Shown: positions 7,623 through 16,013, counted from the first letter of the stretch. The stretch: DNA of 34,014 bases from an uncultured Bacteroidaceae bacterium (GCA_905235565.1 CAJOLR010000019.1:1-34014); one strand, 5' to 3'. Numbers and translations are program-made. The notes: generated by a model not told the origin, from the letters alone.

Positions 7623-8798
7623 ATGAAACGCTCACTTTTCTTTGCTGCCCTCATGTTGGCAGCCCTGCCGCTCATGGCTCAGCAGTCAAGAGTGAACATA
7701 CAGTATGACCCTCAGCGCACCGAACCTGAGGGCATACTTCCCTACAATGCCCGGGTACTTTCGCCCGAAGTGCATGATGATCATACTGTTACGTTTCGCG
7801 TAAATGCTCCGAATGCCCAGTCTGTCCAGCTGACCGGATCCATATTCGTAGGGGGTAACCGCCAGCGCCCCAACTTTACCAAGGGCGCAAACGGCGTATG
7901 GGAACTGACCATCGGCCCACTTGCTCCCGAGATTTACCTTTACTACATAATAATTGACGGAGTCCAGAACATCGATGCCAACAACCAGTTTACCGGACAT
8001 GCCGCAATGCCGTCGTTCAGCATGCTCTTTGTTCACGGTGACGAGCCCGCCTGGTATGACCCCAAACCGGATGTTCCGCACGGCTCCTGGACCACGCATT
8101 ACTACTATTCGGACGTGACAAACGGCCTCAGGGACCTGATAGTCTATACACCGGCTAACTACAACCCCAGGAAAAAATACCCCGTACTCTATCTGATGGG
8201 CGGATCGGGCGACCTTACCGAGACATGGATCATGCACGGACGCGCCAACTGGATACTGGACAACGTGATTGCCGAGGGCAAGGCCCGTGAGATGATTGTG
8301 GTGTTCCCCAATGACCAGATGGTTACCCGCAGCCATCCGCAGCATACCGAGCTGGCATTCCCCATGATAGAGAGGGACCTGATAGACAACATCATCCCCT
8401 TTGTGGAGTCACACTACAGCTGCATCAAGAATAAGCATGCACGCGCCCTGAGCGGACTCTCCATGGGTGGACGCATGACCCAGTACGTGGTGTTCCGCAA
8501 TCTGGATGTATTCGGATCGGCCGGCCTGCTGAGCGCCGCCATCGGTCTGGATGAGACTCCCGCCATAAAGGAACCCGATGTCAACAAGAAGATTGACTAT
8601 CTTTTTGTGGGTGGAGGACAATATGAGACCGGCATGATGGGACGTCACACCACCCTGCACAACCAGCTGGACGAGCTGGGCGTGAAGCACGAGTATGACT
8701 CCGACGCTCCCGGAGCCCACGACCTGGTAACCTGGCGTCATCTGCTCTACTACCACTTCCTGCCCGGCCTGTGGCGCAACAACTACAAGTGGAAGTAG
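7623..8798 (+). CDS. secreted CE1-like esterase, single module
   Basis: This 391-residue paralogue of the modules in the gene before it begins 14 bp downstream, so the two are surely one operon. The signal peptide ends LMA, with Gln-Gln following. An E-set-like beta domain spans about 47-130 and the alpha/beta-hydrolase about 150-391. The nucleophile is Ser280 in GLSMGG and the probable catalytic His is His366 in GAHDLVTWR. The segment YPVLYLMGGSGD and the stretch ILDNVIAEGKAREMIVVFP match the tandem esterase closely. The family includes feruloyl and acetyl xylan esterases. The catalytic-His context (AHDLVTW rather than GHTWMN) differs from the tandem enzyme, which suggests a different leaving group or substrate size. 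Confidence 0.92.
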   Translation: MKRSLFFAALMLAALPLMAQQSRVNIQYDPQRTEPEGILPYNARVLSPEVHDDHTVTFRVNAPNAQSVQLTGSIFVGGNRQRPNFTKGANGVWELTIGPLAPEIYLYYIIIDGVQNIDANNQFTGHAAMPSFSMLFVHGDEPAWYDPKPDVPHGSWTTHYYYSDVTNGLRDLIVYTPANYNPRKKYPVLYLMGGSGDLTETWIMHGRANWILDNVIAEGKAREMIVVFPNDQMVTRSHPQHTELAFPMIERDLIDNIIPFVESHYSCIKNKHARALSGLSMGGRMTQYVVFRNLDVFGSAGLLSAAIGLDETPAIKEPDVNKKIDYLFVGGGQYETGMMGRHTTLHNQLDELGVKHEYDSDAPGAHDLVTWRHLLYYHFLPGLWRNNYKWK

Positions 8799-8873
8799 AT
8801 TGCTATCTCAAGAAAGCACTTTTGTTACAAAATATTAAATAATGTGCGCGTACGGGTAAAAAGGCTTTCTCGA

Positions 8874-8905
8874 TTTCTCTATCCCTTAAAAAGAAGTTAC
8901 TTTTG
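8874..8905 (+). promoter_or_regulatory. probable pckA promoter
   Basis: TTTC, 20 bp, TACTTTTG. The -7 box is a full match to TAnnTTTG and lies 88 bp before the pckA ATG. A second, weaker box (CACTTTTG, 8816-8823) lies further upstream, inside an imperfect inverted repeat (AGAAAGC 8811-8817 against GCTTTCT 8864-8870). Confidence 0.55.
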
Positions 8906-8953
8906 TAGCCGGTTTACAAGGGTGCTTTGATATATGCCCCTCTAAACCGGCTA
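8906..8953 (+). promoter_or_regulatory. 11-bp perfect dyad at the pckA start of transcription
   Basis: TAGCCGGTTTA (8906-8916) and TAAACCGGCTA (8943-8953) are perfect reverse complements separated by 26 bp. The left arm begins one base after the -7 box, so transcription probably starts within it. The dyad could be a two-site operator for a carbon-source regulator or, if the transcript begins early enough, a leader hairpin. Confidence 0.5.
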
Positions 8954-8992
8954 TAAATATGGAAGTTCAGTAACAATCAAACTATAAAAACA

Positions 8993-10606
8993 ATGGCAAA
9001 AATCGATTTAAGCAAGTACGGAATCAACGGTTCAACCGTGATCGCACACAATCCTTCTTACGAGGAACTGTTCAAAGAGGAGACTAAGTCTGGACTCGAG
9101 GGTTTCGACAAGGGCGTAAACACCGAGCTGGGCGCAGTTAACGTAATGACCGGTATCTACACAGGCCGTTCACCTAAGGACAAGTACATCGTAAAGGATG
9201 CCCAGAGCGAAAACAAGGTATGGTGGACAACCGATGAGTACAAGAACGACAACCACCCCATGTCAGAGGATGTATGGGCCAAGGTAAAGGAGATTGCCAT
9301 CAAGGAACTCTCCGGCAAGAACCTTTATGTTGTTGACGCTTTCTGCGGTGCCAATGAGGCTACACGTCTAGCCGTACGCTTTATCGTTGAGGTTGCATGG
9401 CAGGCACACTTCGTAAAGAATATGTTCATCCAGCCCACAGCCGATGAACTTGAGAAGTTTGAGCCTAACTTTGTTATCTATAACGCATCTAAGGCTAAGG
9501 TTGAGAACTACAAGGAGCTGGGTCTGAACTCAGAGACTTGCGTTGCCTTCAACACCACCAGCCGCGAGCAGGTTATCATCAACACATGGTACGGCGGTGA
9601 GATGAAGAAGGGTATGTTCTCAATGCAGAACTACTACCTGCCACTGCAGGGTATCGCTTCAATGCACTGCTCGGCCAACACCGATATGGAAGGTAAGAAT
9701 ACCGCAATATTCTTCGGCCTGTCCGGTACAGGTAAGACCACCCTTTCAACCGATCCCAAGCGTCTGCTCATAGGTGATGACGAGCACGGATGGGACGATG
9801 AGGGCGTATTCAACCTGGAGGGCGGCTGCTATGCCAAGGTCATCAACCTGGACAAGGAGTCAGAGCCCGATATCTACAACGCTATCCGTCGCGACGCCCT
9901 GCTTGAGAACGTAACCGTTGACAAGGACGGCAAGATTGACTTTGCTGATAAGTCAGTTACCGAGAATACCCGCGTATCATATCCTATCGACCACATCGAG
10001 AAGATTGCCCAGAAGGTTAACGGCAAGAGCGCCGGTCCCGATGCCAAGAACGTTATCTTCCTGTCTGCCGATGCATTCGGCGTACTGCCTCCCGTATCAA
10101 TCCTGACTCCCGAGCAGACCAAGTACTACTTCCTGTCAGGTTTCACAGCCAAGCTGGCCGGTACTGAGCGCGGTATCACCGAGCCCACCCCGACATTCTC
10201 AGCTTGCTTCGGCCAGGCTTTCCTGGAACTGCATCCTACCAAGTATGCCGAGGAGCTGGTCAAAAAGATGGAAAAGAGCGGTGCCAAGGCTTATCTGGTC
10301 AACACCGGTTGGAACGGCACAGGCAAGCGTATCTCTATCCGCGACACCCGTGGTATCATCGACGCTATCCTGGGCGGCGACATCCTGAACGCTCCTACCA
10401 AGAAGATTCCTTACTTTGACCTGGAGGTTCCCACACAGCTCAACGGTGTAGCATGGGGCATCCTTGATCCTCGTGACACATATCAGAACCGCGCCGAGTG
10501 GGAAGAGAAGGCTAAGGATCTGGCTGCACGCTTCATCAAGAACTTCAAGAAATATGAAGGTAATGAAGCCGGCAAGGCACTCGTTGCTGCAGGACCTAAG
10601 CTCTGA
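8993..10606 (+). CDS. pckA: phosphoenolpyruvate carboxykinase (ATP)
   Basis: This cytosolic enzyme interconverts oxaloacetate plus ATP with PEP plus CO2 and ADP. In succinate-producing Bacteroidales it often runs toward oxaloacetate, fixing CO2 and conserving ATP; that direction is inference here. The 537-residue length fits the family. The Walker A motif GLSGTGKTT is at 242-250, followed by the second nucleotide/metal motif [14 protein letters not shown]; the substrate-binding TGRSPKDK segment is near residue 57 and [12 protein letters not shown] lies near the C-terminus. The gene is alone in its unit, with its own promoter, a dyad near the start point and a hairpin terminator after it. Confidence 0.98.
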   Translation: MAKIDLSKYGINGSTVIAHNPSYEELFKEETKSGLEGFDKGVNTELGAVNVMTGIYTGRSPKDKYIVKDAQSENKVWWTTDEYKNDNHPMSEDVWAKVKEIAIKELSGKNLYVVDAFCGANEATRLAVRFIVEVAWQAHFVKNMFIQPTADELEKFEPNFVIYNASKAKVENYKELGLNSETCVAFNTTSREQVIINTWYGGEMKKGMFSMQNYYLPLQGIASMHCSANTDMEGKNTAIFFGLSGTGKTTLSTDPKRLLIGDDEHGWDDEGVFNLEGGCYAKVINLDKESEPDIYNAIRRDALLENVTVDKDGKIDFADKSVTENTRVSYPIDHIEKIAQKVNGKSAGPDAKNVIFLSADAFGVLPPVSILTPEQTKYYFLSGFTAKLAGTERGITEPTPTFSACFGQAFLELHPTKYAEELVKKMEKSGAKAYLVNTGWNGTGKRISIRDTRGIIDAILGGDILNAPTKKIPYFDLEVPTQLNGVAWGILDPRDTYQNRAEWEEKAKDLAARFIKNFKKYEGNEAGKALVAAGPKL

Positions 10607-10638
10607 TGATATCACAAACTTCAAGATAAACTATTCAG

Positions 10639-10678
10639 AGATTCTCTTTCCGGCGCATAACCGGTAAGAGAATCTTTG
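10639..10678 (+). terminator. pckA terminator
   Basis: A 15-bp stem with one mismatch (10639-10653 against 10661-10675) closes a 7-nt loop. The T tract after it is short, so termination may be partial. Confidence 0.65.
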
Positions 10679-10708
10679 CTTAATAGAAGTCGTTTAACTT
10701 TACTTTAC
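10675..10708 (+). promoter_or_regulatory. possible promoter of the Gly/Met-rich protein gene
   Basis: TTTG, 22 bp, TACTTTAC. The -7 box matches six of eight positions of the TAnnTTTG layout and the spacing is slightly long, so this is a weak call. Confidence 0.3.
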
Positions 10709-10750
10709 GAAAGAAATATTAATTACAACCATCTATAAAAAGGTAAAACA

Positions 10751-11305
10751 ATGAAAAAACTGTTCTTCACAATCGCAGCCTGCATGCTGGCAATAATGGC
10801 ATCAGCACAACCTATGGGAGGTCGTCCAATGGGTGGAGGCCGTCCGATGGGTGCCCCCAGAGGTGGTATGGGCATGGAGAAACCCTTCTACGAGAAGGAG
10901 TCAGACTCAATCGCCAATGCACGCATTCAGGACGTTGCAGGACGCCTGGATCTATCAGAGAAACAATTAGATAAAATGGTCAAGCTTTATGCTCAGGAGT
11001 TTGAGGAGATTTGCCGTAATCTACAGATGTCGGTTATGGAGTTCCAAATGAGGCAGAACGGTGGTTTCCGTGGCCGTGGAAACAACATGATGGGTGTACA
11101 GCAGACTCCCGCCAATGTCCAGTTTGATACTGAAAGTGCCAGAAAAATCTACAGCCAGATCATTGAGAAGTTTGACAAGCGCTACAAGAAAGCGTTGAAC
11201 GAATCTCAATACCAGCTCTGGAAGGAACTACCCGGAACAACACTTGACAACAAGTTCAGCAGCATACTCCAGCACGTTCAGCAGAACACCGAAAGCATGT
11301 TCTGA
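10751..11305 (+). CDS. small exported Gly/Met-rich protein, Spy/LTXXQ-like
   Basis: The 184-residue product has a signal peptide ending ASA with Gln20 next, then a repeated Pro-Met-Gly-Gly-Arg type segment to about residue 42. The rest is helical and charged: a stretch DVAGRLDLSEKQLDKMVKLYAQEF (about 60-83) recalls the periplasmic Spy/LTXXQ or DUF4890 fold of small helical proteins, and a second helical pair follows at 120-170 after another Arg/Gly/Asn-rich linker. The resemblance is to the general pattern; family membership is not certain. It could be an envelope chaperone or stress protein. It lies between the pckA terminator and dapB, 22 bp before dapB, so it may be the first gene of the dapB-lepB string. 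Confidence 0.8.
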   Translation: MKKLFFTIAACMLAIMASAQPMGGRPMGGGRPMGAPRGGMGMEKPFYEKESDSIANARIQDVAGRLDLSEKQLDKMVKLYAQEFEEICRNLQMSVMEFQMRQNGGFRGRGNNMMGVQQTPANVQFDTESARKIYSQIIEKFDKRYKKALNESQYQLWKELPGTTLDNKFSSILQHVQQNTESMF

Positions 11306-11327
11306 ACCAATAATTAATTGATAATTG

Positions 11328-12089
11328 ATGAAAATAGCACTCATAGGATACGGAAAGATGGGCCATGAGATAGAGAAGATAGCTCTGTCACGCGGCCACG
11401 AAATAGTTTGCAGGATAGACATAGACAACCCTCAGGACTTTGACAGCCCGGAATTCAGAAATGCCGATGTAGCCATCGAGTTTACAGCTCCCACACAGGC
11501 CTACAACAACATTCTTAAATGTGTCAAGGCAGGTGTCAAGGTTGTCAGCGGCAGTACCGGATGGATGGAACAGCACCGCGATGAGATGAAAGCTCTTTGT
11601 AAGGACTGTTCTAACACTCTGTTCTGGTCAAGCAATTTCAGTATTGGGGTTGCACTGTTCTCTAAAGTAAATACTTACCTGGCCAGACTAATGAACAGCT
11701 ATCCTATGTATGAGGTGAGCATGTCCGAGACACACCACATCCACAAACTTGATGCACCCAGCGGCACTGCAATAACCCTGGCAGAAGGTATCATCTCCCA
11801 GCTTGACCGAAAAACAGGCTGGAGCAAAGGTTCCGTTCTGAATGCGGACGGAAGTGTGACCGAGCCCGCCGAATGCACCCCGTCGGATGTACGCATAGAC
11901 TCCATTCGCGAGGGTGAGATTGCAGGCATCCATGAGATCACCTATGATTCAAGTGCAGATTTCATAAAGATTATCCATTTTGCCAAGGATCGTAGCGGTC
12001 TGGCACTCGGCGCGGTACTTGCAGCCGAATACACCAACCGCAATAAGGGATTCCTTACTATGGATAATCTTATGGATTCACTTTCATAA
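11328..12089 (+). CDS. dapB: 4-hydroxy-tetrahydrodipicolinate reductase
   Basis: It reduces the cyclic dipicolinate intermediate with NAD(P)H on the way to meso-diaminopimelate and lysine, in the cytosol. The start is the ATG at 11328; a TTG one codon earlier is in frame but less likely. The N-terminal nucleotide-binding loop is GYGKMG (7-12), SGSTGW is at 74-79, and the active-site segment has His136, His137, Lys140 and DAPSGTA. The length of 253 residues is usual. lepB begins 10 bp after the stop and the wbqC-like gene follows lepB without a gap. Confidence 0.97.
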   Translation: MKIALIGYGKMGHEIEKIALSRGHEIVCRIDIDNPQDFDSPEFRNADVAIEFTAPTQAYNNILKCVKAGVKVVSGSTGWMEQHRDEMKALCKDCSNTLFWSSNFSIGVALFSKVNTYLARLMNSYPMYEVSMSETHHIHKLDAPSGTAITLAEGIISQLDRKTGWSKGSVLNADGSVTEPAECTPSDVRIDSIREGEIAGIHEITYDSSADFIKIIHFAKDRSGLALGAVLAAEYTNRNKGFLTMDNLMDSLS

Positions 12090-12099
12090 CCGTTTCCAG

Positions 12100-13542
12100 A
12101 TGAATAAGATAGGAGATGTTACAAAAAAACAGTGGATAAAGGCAGCTGCTATACTGGCTCTCTACATCCTGTTCCTGATATGGGTAAAAAGCTGGCTTGG
12201 AATCATAGTCATACCCTTCCTGCTTGATGCCTTCACTACACGTATCATCAAATGGGATTGGTGGAAAAGCCTCAAGAACAAGACCCTGTATCAGATCATG
12301 GGTTGGGTTGATGCCATTGTATTTGCTCTGGTGGCAGTTTACTTTGTAAATATCTTTCTGTTCCAGAACTACGTCATACCATCTTCATCATTGGAAAAAT
12401 CTCTGCTCATAGGTGACCACCTCTATGTAAGTAAAGTGGCTTACGGGCCCAGAAAGCCCATGACACCACTGACAATGCCACTTACCCAAAACACGTTCCC
12501 TGGCGGCGGAAAGAGTTATTTTGACAAACCGCAGTGGCCGTACGAACGCATAAAGGGGTTCCGAAACATCACCCAGAATGAGATTGTGGTCTTTAACTAT
12601 CCGTCGGGCGATACAATTGTTACCAACCCTCAGGTTATAGATTACTACACACAGGTATATCACCTGGGCAAGGATGCCTTTGAAAGACATTACCGCAAAT
12701 ATGACACTGACTCTCTTACCGCATTACAACAACGCCGTATTTTTGACATGTATTACAGCTTGGGCCGCAAACTGGTTCAGGACAATGAGAATATTTACGG
12801 CAAGATAATGACAAGGCCTGTTGACCGCAGGGAGAATTATGTAAAACGCTGCGTAGGACTTCCCGGTCAGACTCTGGAAATAAAGGACGGCATAGTTTAT
12901 ACGGACGGAGCGGCTATTAAGCAGCCCGATGCAGTACAAGCCAACTATATTGTCAGATTGTTAAGACCCATTCCCGAATCTTTGAGGGAAAAAATGGACC
13001 TCAGTCTTGACGGCCTGTCCGCATCAGACAACCATAAGGGAATAGTTGAGATTCCCTTGACGTCTCAGGCCAAGGCAATACTGGAGCAGAACCCCGGCAT
13101 AGCAGATACCATTATCCTCAGTAAAAGACAGGACTGGCTGTTTCCTATGAACATGAATACCAATTGGACCGTTGATGACTATGGTCCCATATGGATACCG
13201 GCCAAGGGAGCTACCATTCAACTAAGTATAGAAAACCTGCCTTTGTATGAGCGTATTATAAAGGTTTATGAATCCAATGACCTGAAGGTGGAAAGGGATG
13301 GTACTATCCTCATCAACGGTCAGAGATCAAGCAGTTATACTTTCAAGATGGACTACTATTGGATGATGGGAGATAACAGGCACAACAGCGCAGACTCAAG
13401 GTATTGGGGGTTTGTTCCTGAAGATCACATAGTAGGACGTCCCGTCTTTATCTGGCTTTCACTTAACCAGGATAAGAATTGGGGCCAAAAGGGTAAGATC
13501 AGGTGGAACCGTATGTTCCGCGCCGTCAAGAAATACAACTGA
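12100..13542 (+). CDS. lepB: signal peptidase I
   Basis: It is the inner-membrane protease that removes signal peptides from exported proteins. The frame is open upstream into dapB, but the ATG at 12100, just after the dapB stop, gives the natural N-terminus. Two membrane segments lie at about 14-45 and 69-90. Box B is IPSSSLE, with Ser97 as nucleophile and Leu in the position that is Met in E. coli. Lys249 in YVKRCVGLPG is the general base, and box E is GDNRHNSADSR near residues 427-437. At 480 residues it is longer than the E. coli enzyme because of insertions around 115-245 and 270-410, as is common in Bacteroidetes. Its stop overlaps the next start (TGATG). Confidence 0.97.
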   Translation: MNKIGDVTKKQWIKAAAILALYILFLIWVKSWLGIIVIPFLLDAFTTRIIKWDWWKSLKNKTLYQIMGWVDAIVFALVAVYFVNIFLFQNYVIPSSSLEKSLLIGDHLYVSKVAYGPRKPMTPLTMPLTQNTFPGGGKSYFDKPQWPYERIKGFRNITQNEIVVFNYPSGDTIVTNPQVIDYYTQVYHLGKDAFERHYRKYDTDSLTALQQRRIFDMYYSLGRKLVQDNENIYGKIMTRPVDRRENYVKRCVGLPGQTLEIKDGIVYTDGAAIKQPDAVQANYIVRLLRPIPESLREKMDLSLDGLSASDNHKGIVEIPLTSQAKAILEQNPGIADTIILSKRQDWLFPMNMNTNWTVDDYGPIWIPAKGATIQLSIENLPLYERIIKVYESNDLKVERDGTILINGQRSSSYTFKMDYYWMMGDNRHNSADSRYWGFVPEDHIVGRPVFIWLSLNQDKNWGQKGKIRWNRMFRAVKKYN

Positions 13543-14144
13543 TGGAGACCATCCTGCTCTCATCGGCATATCTGCCACCCATAAGTTTCTTCACCGCCAT
13601 CAACAGTGGCGGTGATGTTCTTATAGAGCAATATGACAACTACTGCAAGCAGACATACCGCAACCGTTGCAGGATAGCCGCTTCATCGGGCGTTCTCACA
13701 CTAACTGTACCTGTCATAAAAAGCTCCTCTCCTAAACAGCTTATGAAAGATGTTCGCATAAGTGACCATGGTGAGTGGCGCCGTCAACACTGGAACGCAT
13801 TGGAATCGGCCTACATGAACAGTCCTTTCTTTATGTACTACCAGGATGACTTCCACCCATTCTATGAAAAGAAATATGAGTTCCTTATTGACTTAAACAC
13901 AGAGCTCACCCTGCGAATAATGGAACTGGCAGGGATAAAAAAGAATATCAGGCTGACAGAATCTTACTGTAAAAAGGATGAAAACCTTCTTGATTTCAGA
14001 CATATGGTCAATCCTGGTACAAACGAACCTGAAAACTGCCGCCCCTACTGGCAGGTATTCAAACAAAAGAACGGATTCATCGGAAATCTGAGTGCCATAG
14101 ACCTTCTCTTCAATATGGGCCCCGAGTTCCCGCTTAACCTCTGA
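13542..14144 (+). CDS. WbqC-like family protein
   Basis: The 200-residue product matches the WbqC-like family, named from polysaccharide gene clusters; the reaction is not established. Recognisable parts are the N-terminal ILLSSAYLPPISFF, the central segment IRISDHGEWRRQHWNAL-type motif (about 78-93) and the C-terminal GFIGNLSAIDLLFNMGP. The ATG at 13542 shares one base with the lepB stop, so translation is coupled. Pairing of lepB with this family is common in Bacteroidales. No membrane segment is seen. A hairpin of REP-like character follows directly. Confidence 0.85.
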   Translation: METILLSSAYLPPISFFTAINSGGDVLIEQYDNYCKQTYRNRCRIAASSGVLTLTVPVIKSSSPKQLMKDVRISDHGEWRRQHWNALESAYMNSPFFMYYQDDFHPFYEKKYEFLIDLNTELTLRIMELAGIKKNIRLTESYCKKDENLLDFRHMVNPGTNEPENCRPYWQVFKQKNGFIGNLSAIDLLFNMGPEFPLNL

Positions 14145-14180
14145 CACATTGGTGACACACAGAGAACTGTCCCCAATGTG
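14145..14180. repeat. REP-like hairpin between convergent genes
   Basis: CACATTGG (14145-14152) pairs with CCAATGTG (14173-14180). After a single T/C mismatch, GACA (14154-14157) pairs with TGTC (14168-14171), leaving a 10-nt loop. No T run follows on either strand, so it is not a standard intrinsic terminator. It lies between the convergent wbqC-like and GT9 genes. Confidence 0.5.
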
Positions 14181-14208
14181 ACACCCAGAAAAACGTTCTT
14201 GCTGTATT

Positions 14209-15249
14209 CTAAAGATAAGCTTTGACTTTGCTGAAGACGATGTCGGGATCAATGCCGGTAAGACAGCGGTAATCGCCGAAAATGCACTCCTTTTTTCCGT
14301 AAATGGAACACGGACGGCAAGGCAGGTCCGTCTGCATGCAATCCTCAGGTTTCTGGCCCCAGCCTAAGAAACCGGCTGCAGGATGTGTGGCGCCCCATAT
14401 TGAGACAACGGGTGTTCCTGTAAGCGAAGCCAGGTGCATGTTGGATGAGTCCATGGCCAGCATTACATCCATATGGCTCATGAGAATCAACTCGCCAGAC
14501 ATTCCCAAGCGGGTGTCAATCAACTCTACTGAATGGTATTTTTTAGCCCACTCTTCTACCAGAATACGCTCCTTACCATAAGCAAAGACAAACTGGCGGC
14601 ACACGCACGAACTGTCAATCTGGGCAACCACCTCCTCCATGAGGTAAAGTGGATAAATCTTTCCCTTGTGGGCGGCGAACGGTGCTATTCCTATCCAGGG
14701 ACAATCCTTTGGGCACATAAAGCTTATAGCAGACAAGTCCCCCTTGCCCTGACCGAAAATGGAGCGGAAACGGAGTTCAAAACTGAAACCCAGTTTCTCC
14801 AACACTATCTGATAACGCTCAAATGATGTAAGCCTTTGGGACAGGTCCTTGTTATGCTGGCGCGTTATGCGTTTACGTGAACGGCGGTCCTTGTCAATGC
14901 GACGGACCTTCTTGAAAGCCAGTCTGAAAAAAATGGAGAGTGCGGTGGTGCGCAATACCCCATGCAGGTCAGCCACGGCATCAAAATGACACTTCCTAAG
15001 CTTAAGAAAGAGTCTCAGCATGGCCCCGAAACCGTGATAATCTTTCTTAAGGTCCACGCCCATGAAAGTTACATTATCCGGAGTGCCGCTGTAGAACGGG
15101 GCAAACCTCTGATTAGACAGTACGGTAAAACGCACATCCGGGTAAGCCTGTGCCGCTGAATGGATAACAGGTACCGTCATTGCCACGTCTCCTATGGCAG
15201 AGAAGCGGATTAACAGAACGTTATTGTATTTGGGCTTATTTTGAGCCAT
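14209..15249 (-). CDS. glycosyltransferase family 9 (heptosyltransferase-like)
   Basis: The 346-residue protein belongs to the ADP-heptose:LPS heptosyltransferase family, which adds core sugars to lipid A at the inner face of the cytoplasmic membrane. The N-terminal signature VLLIRFSAIGDVAMTVP is at about 11-27. The C-terminal donor-binding segment DSSNMHLASLTGTPVVSIWG is near residues 266-285. A cysteine-rich patch with DLPCRPCSIYGKKEC follows, as in many Bacteroidetes members. Its start overlaps the end of the DUF4254 gene by 14 bp, so the two are co-translated. The true sugar donor is unknown. Confidence 0.93.
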   Translation of the reverse strand: MAQNKPKYNNVLLIRFSAIGDVAMTVPVIHSAAQAYPDVRFTVLSNQRFAPFYSGTPDNVTFMGVDLKKDYHGFGAMLRLFLKLRKCHFDAVADLHGVLRTTALSIFFRLAFKKVRRIDKDRRSRKRITRQHNKDLSQRLTSFERYQIVLEKLGFSFELRFRSIFGQGKGDLSAISFMCPKDCPWIGIAPFAAHKGKIYPLYLMEEVVAQIDSSCVCRQFVFAYGKERILVEEWAKKYHSVELIDTRLGMSGELILMSHMDVMLAMDSSNMHLASLTGTPVVSIWGATHPAAGFLGWGQKPEDCMQTDLPCRPCSIYGKKECIFGDYRCLTGIDPDIVFSKVKAYL

Positions 15250-15850
15250 TATGGCCGTAAAGTACAGGATTTAATGTAGGATCGTTGTACATTTTCATCT
15301 GCTTGTAGACCTTCATGAACTTACGTCCGGCGGCCATATCATCAAGCAGGGTATCAATAGCTTCAGACAGATCCTTTTTCTGCTCCAGCAACACGCTCAG
15401 TTTCTGGCGGCAACGCTCCTGCTGGTCCTGAGGAGTATCCGTACGGTCGGCCTCAATCTTCATGTGGAATATCTTGAGCGCCAAGATAGACAGACGGTCT
15501 ATCGCCCATGCCGGACTCTCGGTATTGATTGTAGCGTCAGGCTTTACCTGGACATTGCTGAACTTATCAAGGAAATAACTGTCAATCAACTCTACCAGGT
15601 CCGTACGGTCCTGATTGGAACGGTCTATCCTACGCTTTATGGCCAATGCCTTGACGGGATCTATCTCAGGGTCACGTATAATATCCTCCAAATGCCACTG
15701 AACCGTATCAATCCAGTTTTTGAGATAAAGATAGAACTCAATGCTCTTTTCCTGAAACGGATTGGATATGGGAGTATCAACATCATCATATGTGTGATAA
15801 TCCCTGATTGCCCGCTCAAAAATCCCAAAACTGCTAAGGCTGAATGTCAT
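15236..15850 (-). CDS. DUF4254 family protein
   Basis: The 204-residue protein is rich in alpha helices, acidic and soluble, with no signal peptide. It matches the DUF4254 family of unknown function found in Bacteroidetes, typically next to glycosyltransferases. Conserved-looking parts include HLEDIIRDPEIDP and the helix with RIDRSNQDRTDLVE. The frame runs back to a TTG at 15880, but that codon lies in the -7 promoter box, so the ATG at 15850 is chosen. It overlaps the GT9 gene by 14 bp, which argues for a role in lipopolysaccharide or other envelope glycan assembly; this role is inferred from context only. Confidence 0.85.
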   Translation of the reverse strand: MTFSLSSFGIFERAIRDYHTYDDVDTPISNPFQEKSIEFYLYLKNWIDTVQWHLEDIIRDPEIDPVKALAIKRRIDRSNQDRTDLVELIDSYFLDKFSNVQVKPDATINTESPAWAIDRLSILALKIFHMKIEADRTDTPQDQQERCRQKLSVLLEQKKDLSEAIDTLLDDMAAGRKFMKVYKQMKMYNDPTLNPVLYGHNGSK

Positions 15851-15877
15851 GATAACAATATCTTCAGTAAAGTGGTG

Positions 15878-15909
15878 CAAAAATAGCGGTATTTTTCTGA
15901 ATAGACAAC
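15878..15909 (-). promoter_or_regulatory. promoter of the DUF4254-GT9 operon
   Basis: On the minus strand: GTTG, 20 bp, TATTTTTG. The -7 box is a full match. It faces away from the acpP promoter, so the 200-bp gap holds a divergent pair. Confidence 0.65.
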
Positions 15910-15981
15910 CATTATGCCTAAATAAGCATTACACACTTTTGGGGCGTTTGTGCACACTATAGCTGTTTTGGCTTTCCATTA

Positions 15982-16013
15982 TTTGTGACGCTTGCTGAAA
16001 TTGGGTTTCTTTG
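15982..16013 (+). promoter_or_regulatory. acpP-fabF promoter
   Basis: TTTG, 20 bp, TTTCTTTG. The -33 box is a full match and the -7 box matches TAnnTTTG at all but one position. It ends 37 bp before the acpP ATG. An 8-bp palindrome, TGTGCACA, lies upstream at 15949-15956. Confidence 0.65.

Noticed and set aside
5293-8798. Polysaccharide utilisation locus around the GH3 and esterase genes.
   Set aside because: No SusC/SusD pair, hybrid two-component or ECF sigma gene is present, so the genes do not form a standard PUL here.
11980-12099. Upstream extension of the lepB frame into dapB.
   Set aside because: The extension is not LepB-like; the ATG at 12100 just after the dapB stop gives the expected N-terminus.
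13503-13541. Upstream ATG in the wbqC-like frame inside lepB.
   Set aside because: The TGATG junction at 13540-13544 gives the normal family start; the extra residues do not resemble the family.
15851-15880. TTG start ten codons upstream of the DUF4254 ATG.
   Set aside because: The TTG is part of the -7 promoter box, so it would not be in the transcript.
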